In this document: one piece after another, positions 42,073 to 51,354 of the stretch | Position numbering within the stretch: the stretch's first letter is position 1 | Layout: each line of letters begins with the position of its first letter | From: Nitratireductor sp. | Lineage (GTDB): Bacteria > Pseudomonadota > Alphaproteobacteria > Rhizobiales > Rhizobiaceae | NCBI GenBank assembly: GCA_020637805.1 | Contig: JACKJU010000010.1 | Location: forward strand, 1 to 64,000 | Reading direction: 5' to 3' | DNA: 64,000 bases | Made by a program: the position numbers and the translations under genes | The notes under the pieces: model-generated | Database searches by the model: none | What the model saw: only the letters and a program-made list of their open reading frames with translations | Told to the model about the DNA's origin: nothing

Positions 42073-43065
42073 TCAGTAGGGGCACTCGTTGTCCGACATG
42101 TAGTCGTGGACTTCGATCTCGCCCGAAATGATCTTGGCCTTGGCATCCTCGACGGCTTTCATCATCTCGTCGGAAACCAGCGGTTTGTTGTTTTCGTCCA
42201 TGGCGAAATCAACACCGCCTTCCTTGAGGCCGAGAACCGCAAAACCGGTCGACCAGTTGCCGTCCTGAACATCCTTGAAGGCATTGTAGACGGCAACGTC
42301 GACGCGCTTCAGCATCGAGGTCAGGACGTGTCCCGGATGGGTTCCATTCTGGTTGGAGTCGACACCGATGCCGAGCTTGCCCGCATCAGCCACGGCCTGG
42401 AGAACACCAAGACCGGTACCGCCAGCGGCATGGTAGATGACATCCGCACCCTGGTCCATTTGAGCACGGGCCAGTTCGCCGCCCTTGGTGGGGTCGTTCC
42501 ATGCCGCGCCAGTCGTGCCGGTCATGTTCTGGATTACCTTGTCATCGGCGCTGACGGATTTGACACCGCCCACATAGCCGCAGGCAAACTTGCGGATGAG
42601 CGGAATGTCCATGCCGCCGACGAAGCCGACCGCGCCGGTCTGCGATGCCTTCGCAGCCATCACGCCCACGAGATAGGAGCCTTCATGTTCCTTGAAGACG
42701 ATCGAGCGCACGTTCGGCAGGTCGACAACCATGTCGACGATGGCGAAATTCACGTCGGGAAATTCCTTGGCGACCTTTTCGAGCGCGGCTGCCTGGGAAA
42801 AGCCGATGGCGACGATCGGGTTGTTGCCATCCTGCGCGAAGCGCCGCATCGCCTGCTCGCGCTGGGCGTCGTCAACGACCTCGAACTCACGGTATTCGAT
42901 GCCGGTTTCTTCCTTGAACTTCTCGGCACCGTTATAGGCTGCCTGGTTGAAGGAACCGTCATTCTTGCCGCCCTTGTCGTAAACGACAGCCGGCTTTGCA
43001 TCCATGGCCAGAGCGGATACGCTCATTGCCAATGTTGCCATTGCTGCAAGGATCAAACGCTTCAT
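42073..43065 (-). CDS. BMP-family nucleoside-binding protein
   Basis: The 330-residue protein has a signal peptide (K-R-L-I-L-A-A-M-A-T-L-A-M-S-V-S-A-L-A, in two parts, cleavage near residue 20) and the BMP/PnrA fold: V-Y-D-K-G-G-K-N-D-G-S-F-N-Q (about 28-41) and G-M-D-I-P-L-I-R-K-F-A-C-G-Y. It delivers nucleosides to the ABC importer encoded at 35.1-39.2 kb. The gene is separated from that operon by four unrelated genes and has its own terminator, so it can be expressed at a higher level. AGGGAAACA precedes the ATG. Confidence 0.9.
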   Translation of the reverse strand: MKRLILAAMATLAMSVSALAMDAKPAVVYDKGGKNDGSFNQAAYNGAEKFKEETGIEYREFEVVDDAQREQAMRRFAQDGNNPIVAIGFSQAAALEKVAKEFPDVNFAIVDMVVDLPNVRSIVFKEHEGSYLVGVMAAKASQTGAVGFVGGMDIPLIRKFACGYVGGVKSVSADDKVIQNMTGTTGAAWNDPTKGGELARAQMDQGADVIYHAAGGTGLGVLQAVADAGKLGIGVDSNQNGTHPGHVLTSMLKRVDVAVYNAFKDVQDGNWSTGFAVLGLKEGGVDFAMDENNKPLVSDEMMKAVEDAKAKIISGEIEVHDYMSDNECPY

Positions 43066-43466
43066 ATTGTTTCCCTGTTACTGGTTGCTTCGGGTTGTTT
43101 TTCCGGCAATGCCTGGGACATTCGGTGCCCAGACCTGTTTCCGGGCCGCGGCAGCGAACCGCGGCTTTCTCGCGCTCCGGGCAGTTGTTGGCCGGGGCAC
43201 CTGAGGGAAAGTGTGGCACGGTTTCCGGCACCTGCCTACCCCAAATCTTCAATGCGAAAGGGCGTGGAGAAGCCATGAACCCGCAATTGTGCGGCGCTGT
43301 AACAGTGATCAATTAATGAGCCGAAGCCCTAGGCAACGCCGATGTGAACGGTTATGAGTCGCCCGCCCGCCAAACAGGCGGGAGGAAGCCCGCAATCATG
43401 CTAGCCGTTGGCGGGCTTGTGGCATAGAAATCGCCGGATGGCGTTCAGGAATTTCCCGGTATCAGC
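43066..43466. other. Divergent intergenic region with competing hairpins
   Basis: About 400 bp between the BMP gene (leftward) and the ABC exporter (rightward). The left 250 bp show no clear gene or motif. The right part holds alternative stems: CCCGCC (43366-43371) can pair with GGCGGG at 43377-43382 or with GGCGGG at 43410-43415, and AAGCCCGC (43386-43393) pairs with GCGGGCTT (43411-43418). They end about 50 bp before the exporter start, where a leader RNA would lie. Confidence 0.45.
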
Positions 43467-45389
43467 GTGACCAGATCCGAAGTCAAAGCAGCCGACACGA
43501 GCGATTCAAACCCGCGCGAAATCGTGAAACGCATCCTGTCGGAGAATTTCGCGCGTTATCGCGGCACCTATGTGTTTGCAATCATGTGCATGGTGGTCGT
43601 CTCTGGGATGACGGCCTACAGCGCCTACATCATCAAGAATGTGGTCAATGATGTCTTCGACAAGCGTGATCTGAATGCCGCCTACACCATTGCAGGCATT
43701 ATCCTCATTATCTTCTTTCTGCGCGGCATCGCTGCCTTCGGTCAGGATGTGTTGCTGAACCGTATCGGCAACAACATCATCGCCACCTATCAGCGCCGCG
43801 TATACGATCACCTTCTGCATCTTGGCGTGGGCTTCTTCAACGATACCCGTTCGGCCTACCTCGTCGGACAGGTGAACCAGAATATCTCGGGCATCCGCAA
43901 CCTGATGAACCAGCTTGTCACGGTTTTCGCGCGCGATCTCCTGACCTTTATCGGCCTGATCTTCGTGATGATCTGGCAGGATCCGCTGATGACCGCAGGT
44001 TCTTTCGTCGTCCTGCCGGTCGCCGGCTACGTGATTTCGCGCTACGTCAAACGGGTCAAGAAACTCTCCCGCAAGGAGGTGCATACCAATGCCCGCGTCG
44101 CCTCGGTCATGGTCGAAACGGCGCAGGGCATTCCGGTGGTCAAGGCTTTCACCATGGAAGACCAGTTGCGGGGCCGGGTCGACGAACTGGTGAAGACCGC
44201 AGAGCGCCAGGCAAACCACATCGCGCTGGTCAATGCCCGGACCAAGCCGCTTACCGAGACACTTGCCGGTCTTGCCATTGCGGGTTCGGTCGCCTTCGGC
44301 GGCTGGCGCGTCATTGCGCTTGGCGGGGACCCGGGTGCACTCTTGTCCTTTCTTGCAGCCGCCATGCTTGCCTATGACCCGGCACGCAGGCTCGCGGCCT
44401 TCCGCGTCCAGTTCGAGAAATCCCTCGTCAATGCCCGCATGATCTACGAGCTTCTCGACACACCTCCGCGTCAGGCCGACAAGCCGGACGCAAGGGAGTT
44501 TTCGGCTGGCGCCGGCGAGGTCGCGGTGGAGAATGTGACTTTCACCTATGGTGAGGGCGAGCCAATCATCCGGGACATCTCCTTCGTCGCCCAGGCAGGC
44601 AAGACGACCGCGCTTGTTGGCCCCTCCGGTGGCGGCAAGACGACGCTGATGAGCCTGATCCTGCGACTTCACGATCTCGATTCCGGCCGCATTCTGGTCG
44701 ACGGCCAGGACATTGCAGACCTGCGGATCGCCTCGCTGCGGGAGAAGGTTGCCTATGTTTCGCAGCATGCGGTGCTCTTCGAAGGTACCGTTGCGGAGAA
44801 CATCAGCTACGCCCGGCCGGGTGCCACCCGCGAGGAAATCGAGCAAGCGGCAAGACTTGCCCTTGCACATGACTTCATTATCGAGATGCCGCTTGGCTAC
44901 GATACGCCGGTGGGCGAAATGGGCACCAACCTGTCCGGCGGCCAGCGCCAGCGCCTGTCGATCGCCCGCGCCATCGTGCGCGATGCTCCGATCCTTCTTC
45001 TTGACGAGGCAACTTCGGCACTCGACAATGAATCGGAACGGCTGGTACAGGCCGCGCTCGACGAGTTGATGAAGGACCGCACGACGATTGTCATCGCCCA
45101 CCGCTTGTCCACCATCCACAACGCCGACAAGATCGTGGTGATCGATCAGGGCAGGGTGGTCGAGCAGGGTAGCCATGACGTGCTCATGAATTCCGAGAGC
45201 GGGCTGTACGGAAAACTGCAAAGCCTGTCCGCCATGCCGCCCTCCAACGGCAAGAAAGGCCGCGCCAAGAAGTCTGGCTCGAAGACCGGTGGCAGGGCCG
45301 CGTCACAGGGCAAAGCGCGGGCAAAGGCTTCCACGGCCACGCGTTCGGGAACAGGCCGCGGCAAAACGGCAAAGGCAGGAAACAAATGA
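43467..45389 (+). CDS. ABC exporter, fused membrane-ATPase (MsbA/multidrug type)
   Basis: A 640-residue half-transporter. Six-helix ABC membrane domain (about 25-330), then an ATPase with Walker A G-P-S-G-G-G-K-T-T (about 386-394), signature L-S-G-G-Q-R-Q-R (about 489-496), Walker B I-L-L-L-D-E-A-T-S-A-L-D and a switch His in V-I-A-H-R-L-S. It would flip lipids or export drugs as a homodimer. The last 45 residues are an odd Lys/Arg/Ala/Gly-rich tail (K-K-G-R-A-K-K, K-A-R-A-K-A). The GTG start has no strong ribosome site. Its stop overlaps dapB (ATGA). Confidence 0.88.
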   Translation: MTRSEVKAADTSDSNPREIVKRILSENFARYRGTYVFAIMCMVVVSGMTAYSAYIIKNVVNDVFDKRDLNAAYTIAGIILIIFFLRGIAAFGQDVLLNRIGNNIIATYQRRVYDHLLHLGVGFFNDTRSAYLVGQVNQNISGIRNLMNQLVTVFARDLLTFIGLIFVMIWQDPLMTAGSFVVLPVAGYVISRYVKRVKKLSRKEVHTNARVASVMVETAQGIPVVKAFTMEDQLRGRVDELVKTAERQANHIALVNARTKPLTETLAGLAIAGSVAFGGWRVIALGGDPGALLSFLAAAMLAYDPARRLAAFRVQFEKSLVNARMIYELLDTPPRQADKPDAREFSAGAGEVAVENVTFTYGEGEPIIRDISFVAQAGKTTALVGPSGGGKTTLMSLILRLHDLDSGRILVDGQDIADLRIASLREKVAYVSQHAVLFEGTVAENISYARPGATREEIEQAARLALAHDFIIEMPLGYDTPVGEMGTNLSGGQRQRLSIARAIVRDAPILLLDEATSALDNESERLVQAALDELMKDRTTIVIAHRLSTIHNADKIVVIDQGRVVEQGSHDVLMNSESGLYGKLQSLSAMPPSNGKKGRAKKSGSKTGGRAASQGKARAKASTATRSGTGRGKTAKAGNK

Positions 45390-46198
45390 GCAGGATGAAA
45401 CTCGTAGTGACCGGAGCCAGCGGCCGCATGGGCCGCGCCCTCATACGTGCCATCGCGGCATCGCCCGACGCCGAACTGCACGGTGCGCTGGAGCGTGCCG
45501 GTAGCGAGCATCTTGGCTCCGATTCAGGCGAATTGGCCGGTCTCGGTGCAAACGGTGTCGCGATCACCGGAGATCCTTTGCCGGTCATTGCAGACGCCGA
45601 TGGAATCGTCGATTTCACCACGCCGGCGGCAACCGTCGAATTTGCAGGCTACGCAGCGCAGGCGCGCATCGTTCACGTCATCGGCACAACCGGCTGCACT
45701 GCAGAGCACGATGCTGCGATCATGGCGGCTGCCAGGCATGCCACCATCGTCAAGTCCGGCAATATGAGCCTCGGCGTCAACCTGCTTTCGGTTCTGGTCG
45801 AGCAGGCCGCACGCGCCCTGTCAGCAGGTGCTTTCGACATCGAGGTGCTCGAAATGCACCACAAGCACAAGGTTGATGCCCCCTCGGGTACCGCGCTTCT
45901 TCTCGGCGAGGCCGCTGCGCGCGGACGCGATGTCGACCTCGATGAGGCGAGTGTTCGCGTGCGCGACGGGCACACCGGCCCGCGCCAGGAAGGCACCATT
46001 GGCTTTGCAACGCTCCGCGGCGGCTCGGTTGTCGGCACGCACAGCGTGCTTCTGGCAGGTGAAGGTGAGACGATCACGCTTTCCCACGAGGCAACCGACC
46101 GCTCCATTTTTGCAACCGGTGCCGTTACCGCTGCCCTGTGGGGCCGCGGCAGGAACCCCGGTTTCTATAACATGAAGGATGTTCTGGGCCTTTCCTGA
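45386..46198 (+). CDS. dapB: 4-hydroxy-tetrahydrodipicolinate reductase
   Basis: The 270-residue enzyme catalyses the NAD(P)H-dependent second step of the lysine/diaminopimelate branch. It has V-T-G-A-S-G-R-M-G-R-A-L (about 6-17), G-T-T-G-C-T (about 94-99), and the substrate loop E-M-H-H-K-H-K-V-D-A-P-S-G-T (about 154-167). Its ATG lies in the stop of the ABC exporter gene, so the two are translated together although functionally unrelated. gpmA follows 44 bp downstream, an arrangement common in Rhizobiales. Confidence 0.95.
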   Translation: MSRMKLVVTGASGRMGRALIRAIAASPDAELHGALERAGSEHLGSDSGELAGLGANGVAITGDPLPVIADADGIVDFTTPAATVEFAGYAAQARIVHVIGTTGCTAEHDAAIMAAARHATIVKSGNMSLGVNLLSVLVEQAARALSAGAFDIEVLEMHHKHKVDAPSGTALLLGEAAARGRDVDLDEASVRVRDGHTGPRQEGTIGFATLRGGSVVGTHSVLLAGEGETITLSHEATDRSIFATGAVTAALWGRGRNPGFYNMKDVLGLS

Positions 46199-46242
46199 GC
46201 ATTCAAGCCAATCAACCCATAGCAATCTACCTGGAGACAGAC

Positions 46243-46884
46243 ATGGCCCGCAAACTGGTACTGGTCCGCCACGGCCAAAGCGAATGGAACCTGAAGAACC
46301 TGTTCACCGGCTGGAAAAACCCGGACCTGACCGAACAGGGCGTTACAGAAGCCCATGAAGCCGGCAAGGCGCTCAAGGCCGAAGGACTGGTATTCGACAT
46401 CGCCTTCACCAGCGTGCTGACGCGCGCCGAACGCACATGCCAGATCATTCTTGACGAGGTCGGCCAGCCCGATCTTGAAACCCTGCATGACGAGGCCCTG
46501 AACGAGCGCAATTACGGCGACCTCGCCGGTCTCAACAAGGATGATGCGCGTGCAAAATGGGGCGAGGAACAGGTGCATGTCTGGCGCAGGTCCTACGACG
46601 TGCCTCCGCCGGGCGACGAGGGCGAAAGCCTTCGCGATACCGGAGCGCGCGTCTGGCCCTATTACATGCAGGAAATCCTGCCGCGCGTTCTTTCCGGCCA
46701 GACCGTGCTCGTGGCCGCGCATGGCAATTCGCTGCGCTCGCTGGTCATGGTGCTCGACCGCTTGTCAAAGGAAGAGATAACCAAGCTCAACCTCGCCACC
46801 GGCGTACCGATGATCTACGAGCTGAAATCGGATTCCACCGTTCTGACCAAGAAAATCCTGGGCGACATGTCCGGCGCACATTGA
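46243..46884 (+). CDS. gpmA: 2,3-bisphosphoglycerate-dependent phosphoglycerate mutase
   Basis: The 213-residue glycolytic enzyme interconverts 3- and 2-phosphoglycerate. The phosphorylated His10 is in L-V-R-H-G-Q-S-E-W-N; T-S-V-L-T-R-A, N-E-R-N-Y-G-D-L and the second catalytic His in V-A-A-H-G-N-S-L-R complete the site. It is shorter than the 250-residue enterobacterial form, as usual for alphaproteobacteria. CTGGAGACAGAC precedes the ATG. It converges with the CBS-domain gene. Confidence 0.94.
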   Translation: MARKLVLVRHGQSEWNLKNLFTGWKNPDLTEQGVTEAHEAGKALKAEGLVFDIAFTSVLTRAERTCQIILDEVGQPDLETLHDEALNERNYGDLAGLNKDDARAKWGEEQVHVWRRSYDVPPPGDEGESLRDTGARVWPYYMQEILPRVLSGQTVLVAAHGNSLRSLVMVLDRLSKEEITKLNLATGVPMIYELKSDSTVLTKKILGDMSGAH

Positions 46885-46900
46885 GGCGCCGGCACACGGA

Positions 46901-47965
46901 TCATTCGCCCGGAGAAGACTGGCCCGGCTGCTTGCGCGCAACGGGCCGTTTCTTCGGCGCCATCTCGATCGTCCGGATGCGCCTCGGATCGGCATCCCGA
47001 ATCACGAATTCATAGCCAAATGCCTCGATGACCTCGCCCTTGACGGGAATGCGCCCAAGGAACGAGAAGATCACGCCGCCGATCGTGTCGGCATCGTCGG
47101 CATAGTCACCGCAGTCGAAATTGTCGCCCAGCACCTCGCGGATATCGTCAAGTTCGGCGCGCGCATCGCATACGAGGCGGCCATTTCCCAGATCGCGGAT
47201 CATTTCCTCGTCGTCGTCGTGTTCGTCCTCGATGTCGCCGACGATTTCCTCGACGATGTCTTCGAGCGAGATGAGGCCCTCCGTCCCGCCGTACTCGTCG
47301 ATCACCAGTGCCATCTGGATGCGCGATGCCTGCATGCGTGCCATCAGTTCCGCAGCCGGCATCGATGGCGGCACGAACAGCACCGGCCGCACGAGGTTGA
47401 GCTTGCCTAGCTCCCGGTTGAGATCGATCCGCGACAGGTTGAAAGGCTTTGTACCGTCCTTGCGCCTGCGGCCGCCTTCCTGCGCCTTGCGGGTGATGAA
47501 GGCGACAACATCGCGTATGTGAACCATGCCGCGCGGATCATCGAGCGTCTCGTCATAGACCGGCATGCGCGAATGCCCGGAACTTTCGAAAACCTTCAAG
47601 AGCTCGCCGAGACTCGTGGTCAGATCGACAGCTTCGACCTCTGCACGCGGTACCAGAAGATCCTCGACCCGCACTTCCTGCAGGGCGAGGATGTTGTTGA
47701 TCATCGCCGTTTCTTCAGGTGTGAACTCGCCCGCGAATCCCTCGGCTGTCAGTGCGTGGCTGAGGTCGTCACGTACGGAAGACTGTGAGCGCCTGAAACT
47801 GAACAGCCTGGAAAGCCAGCGCGTGAACCGGCCCTCCGCTGCGGTTTCCGGATGCTTGTAGACCACGGGCAGGTTGTGCCCGCTGCTACTTGAACCCTCG
47901 CTGTCGGTTTCCGATTTGCCGGCGGTATCGGCGCCGGTTGTTATGGTCTGATCCATCTTGTTCAT
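46901..47965 (-). CDS. CorC/TlyC-type CBS-domain protein
   Basis: About 354 residues without membrane helices. A tandem CBS pair covers roughly residues 85-230 (V-E-D-L-L-V-P-R-A-E-V-E-A-V and P-V-Y-D-E-T-L-D-D-P-R-G; A-L-V-I-D-E-Y-G-G-T-E-G-L). It is followed by a CorC-HlyC transporter-associated domain (F-L-G-R-I-P-V-K-G-E). Such proteins are implicated in magnesium/cobalt efflux; the older name hemolysin is misleading. The start is uncertain: ATG 47965 is chosen, with 47956 and a TTG at 48046 as alternatives. It follows ybeY as usual in this order. Confidence 0.85.
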   Translation of the reverse strand: MNKMDQTITTGADTAGKSETDSEGSSSSGHNLPVVYKHPETAAEGRFTRWLSRLFSFRRSQSSVRDDLSHALTAEGFAGEFTPEETAMINNILALQEVRVEDLLVPRAEVEAVDLTTSLGELLKVFESSGHSRMPVYDETLDDPRGMVHIRDVVAFITRKAQEGGRRRKDGTKPFNLSRIDLNRELGKLNLVRPVLFVPPSMPAAELMARMQASRIQMALVIDEYGGTEGLISLEDIVEEIVGDIEDEHDDDEEMIRDLGNGRLVCDARAELDDIREVLGDNFDCGDYADDADTIGGVIFSFLGRIPVKGEVIEAFGYEFVIRDADPRRIRTIEMAPKKRPVARKQPGQSSPGE

Positions 47966-48046
47966 TGACTTTGCAGAATAGAGGTACTGGCCGTTGCGGC
48001 CAACCGGATTTTGAAGCTGGGGTAAACACCCAAGTTGAGGCACCAA

Positions 48047-48523
48047 TTAGGCATACGGATCGGCAATGCCAAGCCCCGATAGCGTTTGCCTTTCGATCTC
48101 TTCCATTTCCTCGGCTTCATCGTCATCGATGTGGTCATAGCCGAAAAGGTGAAGAAATCCGTGAACGGCAAGATGAGTCAGGTGATCCTCGAAGGATTTC
48201 TCCTGCTCTGCCGCTTCGCGTTCCACCGTCTCGCGCGCGAAAACGAGATCGCCCAGCACCGGTCCCGCAGGCTCACCAACCTGCACATCGCCGCCGGGAA
48301 AGGAAAGGACGTTCGTCGCAACGGGTTTGTCGCGCCATTCACCGTTGATGACGGCCATCTCCGCATCGTTCGTGAACAGGAGGGAAAGCTCCGCGCCATC
48401 GGGCCAGTCCAGTCCGGCACTGGCTGCCGCCGCGCTCACCGCCCTCTCGCACAAAGCAAGCAGGCCGGCCTCGCCGGGCCAGCCATTGTCATTGACCGAA
48501 ATTGAAATTTCCAGGCGGTTCAC
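48047..48523 (-). CDS. ybeY: Endoribonuclease YbeY (16S rRNA maturation)
   Basis: The 158-residue zinc metalloprotein acts in 16S rRNA 3'-end processing and ribosome quality control. The zinc motif H-L-A-V-H-G-F-L-H-L-F-G-Y-D-H (three His, about 125-139) is intact, preceded by L-G-D-L-V-F-A-R-E-T-V. The start is a GTG that overlaps the phoH stop (GTGA). It lies in the conserved miaB-phoH-ybeY-corC series. Confidence 0.93.
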   Translation of the reverse strand: MNRLEISISVNDNGWPGEAGLLALCERAVSAAAASAGLDWPDGAELSLLFTNDAEMAVINGEWRDKPVATNVLSFPGGDVQVGEPAGPVLGDLVFARETVEREAAEQEKSFEDHLTHLAVHGFLHLFGYDHIDDDEAEEMEEIERQTLSGLGIADPYA

Positions 48524-49572
48524 GCGTTGTCCGGGCCATCCTCGCCGCCCGAAACATCCCCGGTGCGGTCCGGACCACTGCCGCGCCTGCGCGAGGCAGC
48601 TCTCTTCGCGTCATCGTCATAGGCGTTGACGATCTCGGTGACGAGCCGGTGACGCACCACGTCGGAGGCCTGAAAGGTGATCTTTTCGACACCATCGATG
48701 GCCGGCAGGATACGCAAAGCTTCGACAAGGCCCGAGACCTGACCGGGAGGAAGGTCGACCTGGCTCGGATCGCCGGTGACGATCATCTTGGAGTTCTCGC
48801 CAAGCCGGGTCAGGAACATCTTCATCTGCATCGACGTGGTGTTCTGCGCCTCGTCCAGAATGACGGCGGAGTTGGCCAGCGTCCGTCCGCGCATGAAGGC
48901 CAGCGGCGCAATTTCAATGACATTCGAAACAAGGGCACGTTCTACCTTGTCGGCAGGGATCATGTCGTAAAGCGCGTCGTAGAGCGGCCTCAGATAGGGA
49001 TCGACCTTTTCCTTCATGTCGCCGGGCAGGAAGCCCAGCCGCTCGCCCGCTTCGACAGCGGGACGCGAAAGGATGATGCGGTCGACCGCGCCGCGTTCAA
49101 GCAGCGCCGCTGCATAGGCGACGGCCAGATAGGTCTTGCCGGTACCTGCCGGACCCACGCCGAATATCAGTTCGGCCTTGTCCATGGCGCGGATGTAGCG
49201 GTCCTGGGTCTTGGTGCGGGCCTGTACCAGTTTCTTGCGGGTGCCGATCTGTGCCATGGCGAGCTTGCCCTTGCCCTCCATCGTCGGCAGCGAGAGCTGG
49301 TCTTCGGCAATCGCCATGCGAATAGCCCCGGTTACATCACCCTGGTCGATGTCCTCACCCTTTTCGAGCCTGGAATACAGATGGTCGAGAGCGGCCCTTC
49401 CGCGCGCCACCGCGTCAGCCTCACCGGCAATATGCACGTGGTTGCCGCGCGCCACGGCCTCGACGCCAAGCATCTTCTCCAGTATCGCCAGGTGCTGGTC
49501 GAACTGGCCGAAAAGCTGTGTGGCCAGCCTGTTGTTTTCGTAGGAAAGGTCGAGCGTCTCGCGCTTGCTCAT
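48520..49572 (-). CDS. phoH: PhoH-like ATPase (PhoL type)
   Basis: About 350 residues with a P-loop ATPase: Walker A G-V-G-P-A-G-T-G-K-T-Y near residue 120 and a Walker B-like V-I-L-D-E-A-Q-N-T-T. A short KH-like segment before it (G-V-E-A-V-A-R-G-N-H-V-H-I-A-G) suggests RNA binding. PhoH proteins next to ybeY are thought to assist rRNA processing. The ATG at 49572 follows GGGGTGAC; a TTG at 49635, with GGAG upstream, would add 21 residues and is a serious alternative. Confidence 0.92.
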   Translation of the reverse strand: MSKRETLDLSYENNRLATQLFGQFDQHLAILEKMLGVEAVARGNHVHIAGEADAVARGRAALDHLYSRLEKGEDIDQGDVTGAIRMAIAEDQLSLPTMEGKGKLAMAQIGTRKKLVQARTKTQDRYIRAMDKAELIFGVGPAGTGKTYLAVAYAAALLERGAVDRIILSRPAVEAGERLGFLPGDMKEKVDPYLRPLYDALYDMIPADKVERALVSNVIEIAPLAFMRGRTLANSAVILDEAQNTTSMQMKMFLTRLGENSKMIVTGDPSQVDLPPGQVSGLVEALRILPAIDGVEKITFQASDVVRHRLVTEIVNAYDDDAKRAASRRRGSGPDRTGDVSGGEDGPDNA

Positions 49573-49774
49573 GTCACCCCGGTTTCCGGGGCTGGGACGG
49601 GATTTTTGCGTGCCGATCTTGGCAGGAAAATTCAATAGTGAAGACTCCGTTCATCACCGTGGCGCGTGTCCATGCTCCACGAATCAAATTCTTGCGCCTG
49701 AAATCTGGCTTTGTCCAGTGACAGTCAGGTAACAAATGGGGGCTGAAATTTCTTTCGCAAGCCATGTGTGGCAA

Positions 49775-51211
49775 TCAGGAAACAGGCTCGCCCACGAGCG
49801 ACGACGGACCCGCATGGGTGACGCGCAAACGCACCATGGAGCCAATCTGCGAGACATCACCCTCGAAGTTGACGACCTGAAGCCATGGAGAGCGGCCCGA
49901 AAGCTGCCCCTCGCGGCCGCCCGGCTTCTCGGCCAGCACATCGATCTCCTGCCCGACACAGCCTCGATTGAAGGCCAGTTGCTGTTCATTGAGCAGGGCC
50001 TGGAGGCGTGAAAGCCGCTCCGATTTCACTTCTTCGGGCACCTTGTTATCGAGTTCGGCACCAGGAGTACCCGGACGTTCGGAATATTTGAAAGAGAAGG
50101 CTGAGGCATACCGGACCTGCCGCACGATCTGCATCGTTGCCTCGAAATCCTCTTCCGTCTCGCCTGGGAAGCCGACGATGAAGTCGCCCGAGATTGCCAT
50201 GTCCGGCCGTGCCTCGCGCATGCCTTCGATAATGCCGAGATATTCGGCCGCGGTATGGTGACGGTTCATGGCTTTCAGGATGAGGTCGGATCCCGACTGG
50301 ACCGGCAGGTGGAGATACGGCATCAGCTTGCCGATCTCGCGGTGCGCCTCGATCAGCCGCATGTCCATGTCGATGGGGTGGCTCGTGGTATAGCGCAGGC
50401 GTTCGATGCCATCGATATCCGCCAATGCGCGCAACAGGTCGCCAAGCGTCCATTCACCACCGTCCCTGGTGCCGTGCCAGGCATTGACGTTCTGGCCCAA
50501 TAGCGTGATTTCGCGGACCCCGGCATCGGCAAGGCGTTTCGCTTCATCCAGTATCTGGCTGGCAGGGCGCGAGACTTCCGCACCGCGCGTATAGGGAACG
50601 ACACAGAACGTGCAAAACTTGTCGCAGCCTTCCTGTACCGTCAGAAACGCCGCAACGCTGCGCTTGATGGCCGTTGGATGTGCCTTCGAAAGGCTGGCGA
50701 ACTTTTCCGCGATCTCGAACTCGGTATGCAGAACGCGCTCGCCATTGCGTGCCTGGCGAACCATCTTCCCGATGTCGTGATAGGTCTGGGGCCCCGCAAC
50801 CAGATCGACCGAGGGTGCCCGGCGAAAGATCTCCCTGCCTTCGGCCTGCGCCACGCAGCCTGTCACACCGATGGTAAGCGGGCGGTTGGAATTGGCGCGC
50901 TTCTTCTTGAGCTTGTTCAGACGTCCAATGGCGGAATAGACCTTCTCTGCGGCCTTTTCACGAATGTGGCAGGTATTGACCAGGACAAGGTCCGCATCGT
51001 CGGCATTGTCGGCAAGGGTATAGCCTTCCTGTTCCAGCGATTCGCTTATGCGGGTCGAGTCATAGACATTCATCTGGCAGCCATAGGTCTTGATGAATAC
51101 CGTCTTTTGCGGGCCTGCATCGCCGGATGCCGGAACGATGCCGGTAGAGACATCCGTTTCCGCTACCTCGAACGTTCCGCCCACAGTGTCCGTATTCCGT
51201 TCCATGGCCAT
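49775..51211 (-). CDS. miaB: tRNA-2-methylthio-N6-dimethylallyladenosine synthase
   Basis: The 478-residue radical-SAM methylthiotransferase modifies A37 of tRNAs reading UNN codons. Domains in order: UPF0004 with K-T-Y-G-C-Q-M-N-V-Y-D-S (about 42-53) and further auxiliary-cluster Cys in N-T-C-H-I and V-T-G-C-V-A; radical-SAM core with the C-x3-C-x2-C cluster C-D-K-F-C-T-F-C; C-terminal TRAM domain. The N-terminus is about 35 residues longer than the E. coli form, as often in Rhizobiales. The start may be the second Met (51205). Confidence 0.95.
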   Translation of the reverse strand: MAMERNTDTVGGTFEVAETDVSTGIVPASGDAGPQKTVFIKTYGCQMNVYDSTRISESLEQEGYTLADNADDADLVLVNTCHIREKAAEKVYSAIGRLNKLKKKRANSNRPLTIGVTGCVAQAEGREIFRRAPSVDLVAGPQTYHDIGKMVRQARNGERVLHTEFEIAEKFASLSKAHPTAIKRSVAAFLTVQEGCDKFCTFCVVPYTRGAEVSRPASQILDEAKRLADAGVREITLLGQNVNAWHGTRDGGEWTLGDLLRALADIDGIERLRYTTSHPIDMDMRLIEAHREIGKLMPYLHLPVQSGSDLILKAMNRHHTAAEYLGIIEGMREARPDMAISGDFIVGFPGETEEDFEATMQIVRQVRYASAFSFKYSERPGTPGAELDNKVPEEVKSERLSRLQALLNEQQLAFNRGCVGQEIDVLAEKPGGREGQLSGRSPWLQVVNFEGDVSQIGSMVRLRVTHAGPSSLVGEPVS

Positions 51212-51354
51212 GTTCCTGATGGTTTTTGGGACATTCGCCCCGTTTCCTGGTGTCCGGGGGCCTCAAGACCGCCGCTACCGGGAAGTGAGGCGGGTTTTAG
51301 CTTTGAAGCCCAGTGCGATCAACCCTGCGCCGCAGACAAGAACGGCTCGCGTGC

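Noticed and set aside
43506..45221. A 571-codon minus-strand open frame
   Set aside because: Antisense shadow of the ABC exporter, which has all ATPase motifs in the other strand.
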